Both the position numbers and the translations under genes were made by a program. The notes beneath the pieces were generated by a model, which did not search any database, had not been told where the DNA came from, and worked only from the letters and a program-made list of their open reading frames with translations. A stretch of DNA of 64,000 nt from Svornostia sp051306365 (lineage in GTDB: Bacteria > Actinomycetota > Thermoleophilia > Solirubrobacterales > Solirubrobacteraceae), in NCBI GenBank assembly GCA_051306365.1, contig JBPPNC010000090.1:1-64000 (forward strand), in the 5' to 3' direction. Below are positions 1 to 8,591 of the stretch, one piece after another (within the stretch, counting starts at the first letter, position 1; each line of letters opens with the position of its first letter).

Positions 1-656
1 GAGCCGGAGCCGGCGTCGGCCGCGGCCTCGCCGCCGCCCTCGCCGACAATCTCGGTCTCCGTCTCGACGCCCTCGTCGGCCTCGGTGGAGAGGCGCGGCG
101 CGGTGACGCTGTAGAGGACGACCTCGTCGAGGCCCTCGCCGACGAGCGTGACGCCGTCGGGCACGGGGATCGAGTCCACGAACACGGTGTCGCCGATCTC
201 GACGTTCGAGGCGTCGACCTCGAGCACCTCGGGGATGGACGTCGGGAGCGCCTCGACCTCGACCTCGCGGGCCTGCTGCTCGAGGACACCGCCCTCCTTG
301 ACGCCCGGGGCGTTGTCGTAGTTGAGAATCTCGACGGGCACGGTCGCGGTGATCGCGACGTCGAGCCGGACGCGCACGAGATCAACATGGGTGGTCAGGC
401 CGGTGACCGGGTGGCGCTGGGCGTCCTTGACGACCGCGGTGCGGGTCTCGTCGCCGAGGCTGAGCTCGAGGACGGCGCCGGACGACGCGAGCGCGATGCG
501 CAGCTCGCGGGCGTCGACGTCGAAGGGCATCGGCTCGCCGCCGCCCCCGTAGAGGACGCCGGGAACGCGCCCTTCGCGGCGCAGGCGCCGCGCGGCGCGG
601 GAGCCGCCGCTGACGTCGCGGGCGGCGATGGGAAGCTTGGTGACGGTGGTGGACAT
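1..656 (-). CDS. rplY: 50S ribosomal protein L25/general stress protein Ctc, C-terminus cut by window edge
   Basis: This is ribosomal protein L25 of the long CTC type, which binds 5S rRNA in the large subunit. The ATG at 656-654 opens MSTTVTKLPIAARD, followed by the L25 N-terminal beta-barrel with the signature REGRVPGVLYG at about residues 27-37 and a second TL5/CTC domain with VEILNYDNAPGVKEGGVLEQ at about 130-149. The visible 218 codons end in an acidic Gly/Ala/Glu tail that runs off the window. A TACCCT -10 box lies 10 nt before the start. In actinomycetes rplY commonly sits near glmU and prs, and both are found about 9-11 kb away here. The 3' end is not visible. Confidence 0.93.
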   Translation of the reverse strand, partial: MSTTVTKLPIAARDVSGGSRAARRLRREGRVPGVLYGGGGEPMPFDVDARELRIALASSGAVLELSLGDETRTAVVKDAQRHPVTGLTTHVDLVRVRLDVAITATVPVEILNYDNAPGVKEGGVLEQQAREVEVEALPTSIPEVLEVDASNVEIGDTVFVDSIPVPDGVTLVGEGLDEVVLYSVTAPRLSTEADEGVETETEIVGEGGGEAAADAGSG

Positions 657-725
657 GCGACGGTCGAGGGTAGCGGACCCGTGCGGGCACTTGCGTTCGG
701 GCCCCTGCGGGAGTGATGGGGCGTC

Positions 726-2252
726 GTGTCTCGACGAGTGGTACGCTCCGGATTCTGGCTCATGCCATCGTCCCGGCTCCTCACCCTGGGCGGCGTCGCA
801 GCCGCCGCATTGCTCGCCGGATCCTCGCCCGCCTCGGCGGCCGTCACGATCGGTGCGCCGCTGGACCTTCCGGCGAACGTCACGGCCGGATGTGAGATCT
901 CCCCGAGCGCTCTCGGGTTCATCGTCCCGCCTGCGGTGTTCCAGGGCTCCACGACCTGCACCTGGCTGGGCGCCGACCGGATCGCGAGCCCCACGTGGAC
1001 CTCCCAGACCCCACGCGGCCAGTGGGTCATCGTGCGCGTACGCGTGCGGGCGGGCAACCGCGTCGGCCCGATGGCCGCGACGGTGCTCGGCAATCTCCGC
1101 TCCCAGGTGGGCGCCGCGGGCGGCACGATCTGCTGTCGCGCGATGGCTGAGAGCGCCGCGTTCATCCCCGCCCGTAATCAGGTGACGGAGGTCGCCACCC
1201 GGCTGCCGGTGGGCAACACGGTGAGCACCGTCACGGGAGAGCCGGTCGAGACGGTGGACTATCTCGCCATCACCGTGCTGAGTTCAGCCTCGTCCCTGCC
1301 GGTCCATGACACCGGCGGCGGGTACCTCGACTCGTTCTCGGTGCGCTCGTCGGCGTGGTGGCCCGGCATCCGCCTCAACCAGGAGCAGCCGCTGAACAGC
1401 GGGTACGGCGGCATGTTCCCCCTCATCCAGGCCGACCTCGAGCCCGACGCCGACGGCGACGGCTTCGGCGACGAGACCCAGGACTCGTGCGCCGCGGACC
1501 CCACCATCCGCTCCGGCCCGGTCGCGACGGCCGCCCAGTGCCGCCCACCGGCGCCCGTGACCGGTGGCGGGACGACCCCGGCCCCGGCGGGCTCGTTCAT
1601 CGCCGGCCCAGCGGGCGCCCGGGACGCCGTCCTGATCGCAGGCAGCCGCACCGCCGCGATCCCGATCATCTGCCCTGCGGGCGCGCCCGCCTCGTGCACC
1701 GGGACGGTCGGCGGCCACACGGTCCAGCGCCTCTCCACCCGCACCGCCACGACCGCGGCCACCGCATATGTGCGCCTCGCCGCCAAGCCGTTCTCGGTCG
1801 CGCCCGGGAAGATCGCGCAGATCGCCCTGACCCTCCCCGCCGGCGCGCGTCGCGAACTCGCCCGGCGCGGCCGGCTGGCGCTCAACGTCACCGTCACGCA
1901 GACCGCGCCGACCGCCGCGACGGCGACCCACCGGATCACCGTCCGCCGGGTCGCGAAGACCGTCCGTGCGACGCGCAGCGGCCGCCTGACCGTCCGGGTC
2001 GAAGACCTCGTGAACGCCGACCCGACGAAGCACGTGACGTACGACCTGCGCAGCGGCAGCCGGCTTCTCGCCACGGTCTTCACCACCCCGCAGCCCGGCC
2101 GGGTCCGCAGCGTGACCTTCCGTCTCGACGCCGGCGCACGCGCCGTCCTGCGTCGCGCACGACGACTCACCGCCCGGGTGGCATCGAGCTACCACGACGC
2201 GAGCAACCCGATCGGCGCCTCGCGGCCGGTCATCGTCCTGGCGCCCCGCTGA
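726..2252 (+). CDS. Secreted protein with DxDGDG calcium-type motif
   Basis: I do not recognise a named family. The GTG at 726 gives 508 residues with an Arg-rich start; an ATG at 762 gives a shorter form beginning MPSSRLLTLGG, and both lead into the same signal peptide ending ASPASA-like before residue 40. The start is therefore uncertain. The mature part has about 210 residues of unknown fold containing paired cysteines, then EPDADGDGFGDETQD near residues 239-253, a thrombospondin type-3/calcium-loop motif typical of secreted Thermoleophilia proteins. The C-terminal half looks like two beta-sandwich domains rich in Arg, Thr and Val. A TACGCT box lies at 742-747. It is convergent with the GH2 gene, only 7 bp apart. 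Role probably extracellular or envelope. Confidence 0.7.
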   Translation: MSRRVVRSGFWLMPSSRLLTLGGVAAAALLAGSSPASAAVTIGAPLDLPANVTAGCEISPSALGFIVPPAVFQGSTTCTWLGADRIASPTWTSQTPRGQWVIVRVRVRAGNRVGPMAATVLGNLRSQVGAAGGTICCRAMAESAAFIPARNQVTEVATRLPVGNTVSTVTGEPVETVDYLAITVLSSASSLPVHDTGGGYLDSFSVRSSAWWPGIRLNQEQPLNSGYGGMFPLIQADLEPDADGDGFGDETQDSCAADPTIRSGPVATAAQCRPPAPVTGGGTTPAPAGSFIAGPAGARDAVLIAGSRTAAIPIICPAGAPASCTGTVGGHTVQRLSTRTATTAATAYVRLAAKPFSVAPGKIAQIALTLPAGARRELARRGRLALNVTVTQTAPTAATATHRITVRRVAKTVRATRSGRLTVRVEDLVNADPTKHVTYDLRSGSRLLATVFTTPQPGRVRSVTFRLDAGARAVLRRARRLTARVASSYHDASNPIGASRPVIVLAPR

Positions 2253-2259
2253 CCGCGGG

Positions 2260-4161
2260 CTACGTGACCGGCGGGCCGAGCTGCTGCGTCTGCAGGATGG
2301 CCTGCTGCATGTCCAGCCACGCGGGCTTCTTCGAGCTGTCCCCGAAGCGCAGGAGCCCCTTCTCGTGGACCGGGGAGTTGGGGCGCGGGTTGCCGCCCTC
2401 CCAGCCCGGGCGCACCCGGAACTCGCGCAGCGCCCAGTAGACCGCGCCGCCGAGCCACGGCTTCGAGGCGTAGGCGGCCATGTGGAAGCGGATGAAGTCC
2501 TGCTGGAACTCGAACGTACCCTTCTCCTCGATGGGCCCGTTGCGGTTCGCCTCGGCGCCGAACTCGGAGACGACGACGGACTTCGTCGGGTAGCACGTCC
2601 GGACACTGTCGAGGTACTCCGACAGCGAGTCGCGGTCGGCGATCACGCCGTTCGGGCCGGGGTACCAGCCGAAGTACTCGTTGATCCCGATGACGTCCAC
2701 CGGCCCGTACTCACTCTGGCAGCCCGCGCTCGGGTAGCCGGCGACGGCGATCCCGACGGGGCGCGTGGGGTCGAGCGCCTTGGCCTGCCGGACGGCCCGC
2801 GCGATGTAGTAGCCCTGCACCGGGCCGGGCCGCGACGACAGCTCGTTGCCGATCGACCAGACGATCACCGACGGGTGGTTCTGGTTCGCCGTGATGTTGT
2901 CCTCGAGCTCCTTCGCCGCGAGCTGGCGGACCGCCGCCTGCTTGAGGTACTGCGTCTTGACGGCGTAGACCGGGATCTCGGACCAGATCATGATCCCCGC
3001 CTCGTCGGCGAGCTCATGCAGCTGCGGATGCAGCGGATAGTGCGACCGCAGGAGCGTCGCCCCGATCTCCTTCGTCTCGGCGATGATCGCCTGCCGCTGG
3101 GCGCTGCCGATGGCGAACCCGAGGTTCGGGTCGTCCTCGTGGATACCCATACCGCGGTAGTTGAGCTTCTTGCCGTTCAGCAGCATCGTGCCGTCGGGCT
3201 GGAGCTTGATGGAGCGAATGCCCGTCCTGACGAGCCACCCGACCCGCAGCGCGTCCTCCCCGCGGCCGCGGATGCTGATGCGCGTCGTGTAGAGATTCGG
3301 GCTGCCCGGCTCCCAGAGCTTCGGGTTGCGGACCGTGATGCGGCGCGAGAACGTCGCGAACTTCTTCGCGCCCACGGTCGCGTTGCCGAGCATCATGGGC
3401 CTGCCGCCGAAGTTCACCGTGGCCCGCACGCGCTCGGCCTTGTCGCTGTAGTTGCGCACGGTCGCCCGGACGAGGACCTTCGCGTCACACGCGGCGCATT
3501 CGAGCTCCGGGCGGACCACCACGCTGTTGATGTCCACCCGGTCGATCTGGCGCAGGTAGACCTCGCGCAGGATGCCGCCGTAGTTCCACCAGCCCCCCGT
3601 GGGCGTGCCCGCCGTGGTGAGCCCCGACGGCGGGAAGTCGGTGGGGTAGCGGCGGTTGTCGACGCGGACGACGATCCGGTTCGTCCCGCCGCGCTTGAGG
3701 TACCCGGCCGGCAGGCGGATCTCCCACGGCAGGTACGCGCCCGTGTGGCGGCCGACCGGCTTGCCGTTGAGCCAGACCTTCGCGCGGTAGTTCACCGACT
3801 CGAAGCGGATGACGTAGCTGAAGCGCTTCGACGCGCTCGGCAGCTTGAAGTCCTTGCGATACCAGCCGATCGTGCCGGTCATCGACTCGACGCTCGTGTC
3901 CGTGGCGTTCCACGCGTTCGGCACGGTGGTCGGCGCCCAGCCCTCGCGGGTGGTCTGCTTCTGGAAGCCGGAGATGTCCCCCAGGCCGGTCTTGTCCAGC
4001 CGGAACAGCCATTCGCCCCCCATGAGCAGCCGGTTGTCCGGGCCCGTGGCGTACCCGAGGCCGGTCTTCGAGATGCCGCTCTGCGCGGCGGCGGGCGAGG
4101 TGACGGCGAACGCCGCGACGAGCGCGACGAGCAGGGTGAGGAGCGTGCGAGGGGAAGTCAT
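2260..4161 (-). CDS. Secreted glycoside hydrolase family 2 (beta-glucuronidase/galactosidase-like)
   Basis: This GH2 retaining glycosidase hydrolyses terminal beta-linked sugars outside the cell. A 26-residue signal peptide (MTSPRTLLTLLVALVAAFAV, ending AAAQ) precedes the sugar-binding jelly-roll domain (about 45-205, with WYRKDF and VWLNGKPVGRHTG), an Ig-like domain (about 205-305) and a TIM barrel (about 310-610). The catalytic acid/base is Glu440 in SVIVWSIGNE and the nucleophile Glu533 in VVVSEFGAEA. INEYFGWYPG (about 493-502) resembles the beta-glucuronidase aglycone/carboxylate region, so glucuronidase is the best guess, but galactosidase cannot be excluded. At 633 residues it is close to GusA length, without the extra domains of LacZ. 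Two small minus-strand genes lie upstream. Confidence 0.88.
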   Translation of the reverse strand: MTSPRTLLTLLVALVAAFAVTSPAAAQSGISKTGLGYATGPDNRLLMGGEWLFRLDKTGLGDISGFQKQTTREGWAPTTVPNAWNATDTSVESMTGTIGWYRKDFKLPSASKRFSYVIRFESVNYRAKVWLNGKPVGRHTGAYLPWEIRLPAGYLKRGGTNRIVVRVDNRRYPTDFPPSGLTTAGTPTGGWWNYGGILREVYLRQIDRVDINSVVVRPELECAACDAKVLVRATVRNYSDKAERVRATVNFGGRPMMLGNATVGAKKFATFSRRITVRNPKLWEPGSPNLYTTRISIRGRGEDALRVGWLVRTGIRSIKLQPDGTMLLNGKKLNYRGMGIHEDDPNLGFAIGSAQRQAIIAETKEIGATLLRSHYPLHPQLHELADEAGIMIWSEIPVYAVKTQYLKQAAVRQLAAKELEDNITANQNHPSVIVWSIGNELSSRPGPVQGYYIARAVRQAKALDPTRPVGIAVAGYPSAGCQSEYGPVDVIGINEYFGWYPGPNGVIADRDSLSEYLDSVRTCYPTKSVVVSEFGAEANRNGPIEEKGTFEFQQDFIRFHMAAYASKPWLGGAVYWALREFRVRPGWEGGNPRPNSPVHEKGLLRFGDSSKKPAWLDMQQAILQTQQLGPPVT

Positions 4162-4210
4162 GCCGGGGCTAGCAACACGCGCGATGACCGAAGGTCGCGC
4201 TGCGGGATTC

Positions 4211-4642
4211 CTACGGGCAGCTCGACTCGCGACCGATCGGCGCGCTCAGGCGCTGGAGAGTAACGGACGCTCCTGTCAGCGCCGAGCCGTCGCGCCGGAT
4301 GAGGACGCACTGCACCGTCGGCAGGCCGCCCGGCGCCTGCCACACGACCCGCGCCTGGCCCGTCTGGCTCCCGATCGCGTGCGACGTGGGCGCGTCGTAC
4401 CTGACGATCTCCAGCGCGCCGGGCCTCTTCAGCCGTCGGGCGTTCGCGCGCGCGAGCGCTTGGCAGCGCGCGTCCGGGCAGTCCAGCTGGGCCACGACCG
4501 CGTCGCCGTCGCCGGCGAGCTGGGCGGTGAGCACGTCCTCGACCTTCCCCCGCTCCACGGTGTCCGTGTACAGCCAGCGGGCGACGAGGAACGAGATGCC
4601 CAGGAAGGCGAAGACGGCGATGGCGATCAGCGCGGCGCGCAC
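4211..4642 (-). CDS. Single-pass membrane-anchored hypothetical protein
   Basis: Family not recognised. The 143 residues begin with one hydrophobic segment (about 3-23, ALIAIAVFAFLGISFLVARW) and continue into an extracytoplasmic domain with cysteines in DCPDARCQALARANARR, VQCVLIRR and a terminal SSCP, which could form two disulfides. The beta-strand-like C-terminal half (RVVWQAPGGLPTVQCVLIRRDG) recalls small periplasmic ligand or stress domains, but nothing specific can be claimed. It lies 49 bp upstream of the secreted GH2 gene and 25 bp downstream of the 4668-5363 gene on the same strand, so the three may be co-transcribed. Confidence 0.65.
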   Translation of the reverse strand: MRAALIAIAVFAFLGISFLVARWLYTDTVERGKVEDVLTAQLAGDGDAVVAQLDCPDARCQALARANARRLKRPGALEIVRYDAPTSHAIGSQTGQARVVWQAPGGLPTVQCVLIRRDGSALTGASVTLQRLSAPIGRESSCP

Positions 4643-4667
4643 GGCGCCGCAGCGTAGAGCCTCCGCC

Positions 4668-5363
4668 CTACGCCGCGCGCTCGTCGTCGCCGTTGAGCTC
4701 GAGGAAGCGCTGGACCGACGTCTCCTGCTGGCTCATCCGCTCCGCGGTCGCGCGGGCGTGGTCGGCGGCCCGTTCGAGGAAGTCCTCCAGACACGCCTCC
4801 GGGTCGTCGTGCAGCGGGTAGACGTGCGCGACGTCCTGCTGGGCGCACGCGATCCCCATCGGCGGCCGCCCCTCCGCCAGCGGCCGGGCGCCGCAGACCG
4901 GCACCACCGTGAGATGGCGCTCCGGCGCGCGCAGCGCCACCGGAAGCAGCCGGTGGGCGGGGAGCTGCACCGACAGGTCGATCGAACGGTCGAGGCCCAC
5001 CGCCCCGCCCGCCGCGTCGGCGAGCGGTTCGGCCCACACGGCGAGCACGGTGTCGGCGGCGACGATCGCGTCGCGCAGCACCCGTGCCTGCTCGGCGTAG
5101 AGCGCCTCCGCGGTGTCGCGGTCCTCGGCGTCGTGCAGGTCGAGGTCGACCGGGACGCGCAGCAGGTCGTTCGTCCCGACCTTCATACCGGCGCCCCTGG
5201 CGCCGTGGGTGACGTACGTCTGGATCGTCCCCAGGTCGCGCCGGCCATGGAAGATCACCGTGAGGGCCTCGGACATCGGCAGCCCGCCCACGCTCAGCGC
5301 CACCGCGGCGGAGTCATCCGGTTCCAGCAGCGCCCGCTGGAGCAGGTCGTCAGCATCGTCCAT
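4668..5363 (-). CDS. Hypothetical protein, 231 aa
   Basis: Family not recognised. The ATG at 5363 (MDDADDLLQRALLEPDDSAA) has a strong Shine-Dalgarno GGGAGGG about 6 nt upstream; a longer reading from 5414 has an Arg-rich extension and is rejected. The protein is soluble and acidic, with VALSVGGLPMSEALTVIFHG early on, a TYVTHGARGAGMKVGTNDLLR stretch, LTVVPVCGARPLAEG in the middle, and a C-terminal helix (about 190-231) of charged residues. Beta-strand and helix content alternate regularly. It is divergent from the 5482 gene and first in a possible three-gene minus-strand unit with the membrane protein and the GH2 enzyme. Confidence 0.65.
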   Translation of the reverse strand: MDDADDLLQRALLEPDDSAAVALSVGGLPMSEALTVIFHGRRDLGTIQTYVTHGARGAGMKVGTNDLLRVPVDLDLHDAEDRDTAEALYAEQARVLRDAIVAADTVLAVWAEPLADAAGGAVGLDRSIDLSVQLPAHRLLPVALRAPERHLTVVPVCGARPLAEGRPPMGIACAQQDVAHVYPLHDDPEACLEDFLERAADHARATAERMSQQETSVQRFLELNGDDERAA

Positions 5364-5481
5364 CGTGCCCTCCCTTCCGATCCTTCTGGCCGTCCCAGCA
5401 GATGGTCGCCGCAACGGTCTACACAGTGTTATCGACCAGCGGGCGGAACCGCAGCACCACGAGGTCGATACATTGGCCGCA

Positions 5482-5766
5482 ATGAAGCTGCTTTACAAGC
5501 CGCTGGGCATCGTGCTCGGACTCGTCGCCGGCTGGCTGGGACGCGAGGCGTTCCAGAAGGTGTGGGCCCTGATCGACGAGGAGGAGCCGCCGAAGGCCGA
5601 CACGCGGGACGCCGGATGGGGCAAGGTCCTCGCCGCGGCGGGGCTCCAGGCCGCGATCTTCGCCGTGGTCCGCGCCGCCGTCGACCGCGCGGGCGCCACG
5701 TGGTTCCAGGACTTCACCGGCATCTGGCCCGGCCCGAAGCGACAGGAGCCCGCAGATGGCGCGTGA
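5482..5766 (+). CDS. DUF4235-family small membrane protein
   Basis: The 94-residue protein begins MKLLYKPLGIVLGLVAGWLG, the usual start of DUF4235 proteins: a first membrane segment (about 6-20), a short acidic loop (DEEEPPKADTRDAGWGKVL) and a second hydrophobic segment (about 50-68, LAAAGLQAAIFAVVRAAVDR). The family is widespread in actinomycetes and has no established function. It overlaps the following aldo/keto reductase by 11 bp, so the two are probably translationally coupled. Divergent from the 4668-5363 gene. Confidence 0.82.
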   Translation: MKLLYKPLGIVLGLVAGWLGREAFQKVWALIDEEEPPKADTRDAGWGKVLAAAGLQAAIFAVVRAAVDRAGATWFQDFTGIWPGPKRQEPADGA

Positions 5767-6892
5767 CCCCGGACTGACCGCCGTCGGCACTTGGAGTGGC
5801 GGCGTCTTCATGCACTTCGGCGAGGACATCGGAGAAGAGCGCCTCGTCAACGTCCTGCGCCCCGGCGACGGCATCGACACCGTCGTCACCGCCGACGTCT
5901 ACGGCACAGGTGACGCCGACACGCTCCTCGGGCGCGCACTCGACGGCGTCCCACGCGACGACTACTGCGCCGTGGGGATCGTCGGGCACGACTTCTACAC
6001 CGGCGAGCGTGTCGGCGCGAAGGGGTTCCCCCGCTTCACCGACCCGGCGCTGCGCGGGCCGGAGGCATACGCGGAGTACCTGAAGATGGCCACGGAGAAG
6101 AGCCTCGAACGGGTCGGCATCGACGCGTTCGACGTCCTCATGCTCCACAACCCGGACAAGACGGGGTACTCGCACCCGGCGGTGTGGGAGGGCATGGCGG
6201 CGCTGCGCGACGCCGGCCTCACGCGGCGGCTCGGGGTGGCGCCAGGGCCCGCGAACGGGTTCACGCTCGACCTCATCTCCTGCTTCGAGCGGTACGGCGA
6301 GCTCATCGACTGGGCCATGATCATCCTCAACCCGCTCGAGCCCTGGCCGGGCGAGCTGTGCCTTCCCGCCGCCGAGCAGGCCGGAATCAACCTCATGGCA
6401 CGGGTCGTGGACTACGGCGGCCTGTTCTGGGGCGACATGCAGCCCGGGCACGAGTTCCTCGGGCGCGACCACCGCGCGTTCCGTCCGCCGGGCTGGGTCG
6501 ACCAGGGGTTGGAGAAGGTTGCGCGCATGGCGCCCATCGCCGAGCGCCACGGCCTCACGCCGCTGCAGCTCGCCTGCCACTGGAACCTCGCGCACGCGCC
6601 GGTGCAGAACGTCGTCCCCACGCTGCTGCAGGAGGGCGGAGATCAGGTGAAGTCCGTGGAGGAGCAGCGCGCTGAGCTGGCCGCGCTGCCCGCCGAGGTG
6701 CGCCTCACCGCCGAGGAGGTCGCGGAGATCCGCGCGATCGGCGACAACACGAACTGCATGGCGCTGAAGGGCGCCGCGCCGGATCACACCGGCCCGGCGC
6801 TGCCGGACCGCTGGAGCATCGACGAGGACCTCGCCGAGACCGCGGGCCGCTGGCGGATCGATCCGCCGCGGGACCTCGCGCTGCTCAGCTGA
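5756..6892 (+). CDS. Aldo/keto reductase family protein, catalytic lysine not evident
   Basis: The 378-residue protein has the AKR TIM-barrel pattern: TADVYGTGDADTLLGRAL (about 46-63) carries the conserved Asp and Tyr, and FDVLMLHNPD (about 127-136) carries the conserved His. The C-terminal SVEEQRAELAAL and AEEVAEIRAIG fit the cofactor end of the barrel. In standard AKRs the strand after the Tyr helix ends in TKxG with the catalytic Lys; here it reads CAVGIVGHDF, with no Lys in that place. It could be a divergent subfamily or a catalytically altered member. An AGGAG Shine-Dalgarno precedes the ATG. It overlaps the DUF4235 gene at the start and the EAL gene by 8 bp, convergently, at the end. 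Confidence 0.85.
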   Translation: MARDPGLTAVGTWSGGVFMHFGEDIGEERLVNVLRPGDGIDTVVTADVYGTGDADTLLGRALDGVPRDDYCAVGIVGHDFYTGERVGAKGFPRFTDPALRGPEAYAEYLKMATEKSLERVGIDAFDVLMLHNPDKTGYSHPAVWEGMAALRDAGLTRRLGVAPGPANGFTLDLISCFERYGELIDWAMIILNPLEPWPGELCLPAAEQAGINLMARVVDYGGLFWGDMQPGHEFLGRDHRAFRPPGWVDQGLEKVARMAPIAERHGLTPLQLACHWNLAHAPVQNVVPTLLQEGGDQVKSVEEQRAELAALPAEVRLTAEEVAEIRAIGDNTNCMALKGAAPDHTGPALPDRWSIDEDLAETAGRWRIDPPRDLALLS

Positions 6893-8150
6893 CGGGCGCG
6901 AGGCGCGACATGAGCCGTCGCGCGATGCGCACGACGAGTTCGCGCTCGTATGTCATCGAGAAGGCGAACCGCCGGTCGGCGTCGGGGCCTGTGTCCCCGA
7001 GGTCGCGGGCGACGAATGCGGCTGCGAAGTGCGGGCCGAGGACACAGACGTCCCACTCTCGGGCCAGCGGGTCATCCGGGCCGATGTCGGCGCCGCGGAC
7101 GTTGCGCTCAGCGTGGCGGTCCAGCCCGCTCCCGAGCGCACCGACGAACGCCAGGTGCCGGCTGAGCTCTGCGTAGCGCGTGCGCGTCGGCCCGGTGAAC
7201 CGGTCGGCGGTCTGGAAGGTCGCGAGCAGGACACCGGCGTGGTCGAGCCGGCACGCGTGCTCCTCGAGCTGACGGGAGAGCGCGAGCAGCAGCCGCTTCG
7301 TCCCCTCACGGACCTCCAGCAGGCCGGACACTGCCTCGAACGGGGTGCTGCGAACGTCGCCGAGCGGCGCGCGCCCGGGGAGCGGGAGCTTCGCCACCGG
7401 CATGCGCGCCTCCGCCGGCAGCGAACCGGGCCGGCCGAAGAACCAGCCCTGGCCGTGGGTGGCGCCGAGGGCGCGGGCGCGCAGGACGTGGTCCTCGGTC
7501 TCAATCCCCTCCGCGACGACGAGCGTCCCCTTGCGCTCAGCGTGTGCGTTGACGGCGTGCACCGTCTCGGCGAGGTCGGCGGAGAGCGGCGCCTGCGTGA
7601 GCGCCAGATCGAGCTTGATGACGTCGGGCAGGACGAACGGCATGAGCGCCAGGGAGCGTGGATCCACGCCGACGTCGTCGAGGGCGAGGGCGATGCCCCG
7701 CTCGCGCAGCGTCGGCAGCGTCTCGAGGATCGCGCGCGGATGGTCGTTCAGCTCACGCTCGGTGAGCTCGAGGATCGGCTGGAACATCGACTCCGCCTGC
7801 GCAAGCAACGGCATGACCTCGGGCGGCGGCGGCACCGCCATGGCCTCCGGCTCGCAGTTGATGAACAGCGATCGGCGAAGCCCGTGGCCCACCGCGCCCC
7901 GGATGGCGGCGGCACGGCACGCCCAGTCGAGTTCGACGAGCCGCCCGTGGGCCCGGGCGGCGTCGAAGAGGAGGTCCGGTCGCGCGAGCGGCGATTCGCC
8001 GGCGACACGCGCCAGGGCCTCGTACGCGACGACCTGGCCCGTCGCGAGTTCCACGATGGGCTGGTAGGCGGGCTGGAGCAGTCCCTCGCGCAGGATGCGG
8101 TCGAGCTCCGTCACGGGAGCCGTGACCTGCGGGGCGGCCGATGGGGGCAT
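6885..8150 (-). CDS. EAL-domain c-di-GMP phosphodiesterase with C-terminal DICT sensor
   Basis: The EAL domain (about 14-250) hydrolyses cyclic di-GMP to pGpG. All the expected catalytic residues can be seen: VAYEALARV (metal Glu), FINCEP (Asn), LELTERE (Glu), ALDDVGVD (Asp pair), VIKLDLAL (Lys), VVAEGIET (Glu) and GQGWFFGRP (Gln). DDFG is changed to DDVG, which leaves both aspartates. The rest (about 265-421) matches the DICT domain found with c-di-GMP enzymes, probably a sensor, with RYAELSRHLAFVGALG and WDVCVLGPHFAAAFVARDL. No membrane segment. The 421 residues are intact, unlike the decayed GGDEF/EAL copies elsewhere in the window. Confidence 0.9.
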   Translation of the reverse strand: MPPSAAPQVTAPVTELDRILREGLLQPAYQPIVELATGQVVAYEALARVAGESPLARPDLLFDAARAHGRLVELDWACRAAAIRGAVGHGLRRSLFINCEPEAMAVPPPPEVMPLLAQAESMFQPILELTERELNDHPRAILETLPTLRERGIALALDDVGVDPRSLALMPFVLPDVIKLDLALTQAPLSADLAETVHAVNAHAERKGTLVVAEGIETEDHVLRARALGATHGQGWFFGRPGSLPAEARMPVAKLPLPGRAPLGDVRSTPFEAVSGLLEVREGTKRLLLALSRQLEEHACRLDHAGVLLATFQTADRFTGPTRTRYAELSRHLAFVGALGSGLDRHAERNVRGADIGPDDPLAREWDVCVLGPHFAAAFVARDLGDTGPDADRRFAFSMTYERELVVRIARRLMSRLAPVS

Positions 8151-8171
8151 ACGGGCCCATCGGCGTGTGCG

Positions 8172-8184
8172 TCAGGTCACCTGA
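8172..8184. promoter_or_regulatory. 13-bp perfect palindrome upstream of the EAL gene
   Basis: TCAGGT-c-ACCTGA has 6-bp perfect arms and lies 22 bp upstream of the EAL-DICT start, overlapping the last codon and stop of the 8177-8581 gene. It could be an operator; it could also be chance, since it overlaps coding sequence. Confidence 0.25.
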
Positions 8185-8581
8185 GCCCACCGACAGATGT
8201 TCGGTGCATTTCCCAGTTTGTGGCGAGCTGGAAGAGCACGACGAAGTTCAGCGCGATGAGGATGCCGCTCCACAGCGGATACGCACCGATCGAGACAAAG
8301 TTGATCAGGATCCCGACGAACGCCCCGAACATGCCGAGTGCGGCGCCGAGCCCGTGTCCGGTGAAGACCAGCGCGCCGATGCCGAGCTGGATCACACCGA
8401 CGACGAGGTAGATCCACCCCCAGGTCTGGAGGCTCTCGAAGAGGAGCTCCCCCTCGCGGAAGTACTCCTTGTCGGACAGGGCGGCGAGACCCCAGATCAC
8501 GTCGAGCGACCCTGCGACGACGATGACGACGGCGGCGAACGCCCAACCGGAGGGGATCCGGGACGACGAGAGGGTGGACAT
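8177..8581 (-). CDS. Four-helix integral membrane protein (DUF7144-like)
   Basis: From the ATG at 8581 (MSTLSSSRIPSGW) this is a 134-residue protein with four hydrophobic segments at about 12-31, 52-73, 79-99 and 103-120, separated by short loops (YFREGELLFESLQTWGW and GAYPLWSG). It matches the small DUF7144-type membrane family of actinomycetes; function unknown. A longer reading from 8674 has an Arg/Ser-rich lead and is unlikely. It lies between the PRPP synthetase-linked gene and the EAL gene on the same strand, 10 bp after the former. Confidence 0.78.
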   Translation of the reverse strand: MSTLSSSRIPSGWAFAAVVIVVAGSLDVIWGLAALSDKEYFREGELLFESLQTWGWIYLVVGVIQLGIGALVFTGHGLGAALGMFGAFVGILINFVSIGAYPLWSGILIALNFVVLFQLATNWEMHRTSVGGLR

Positions 8582-8591
8582 GGGCGCGATC

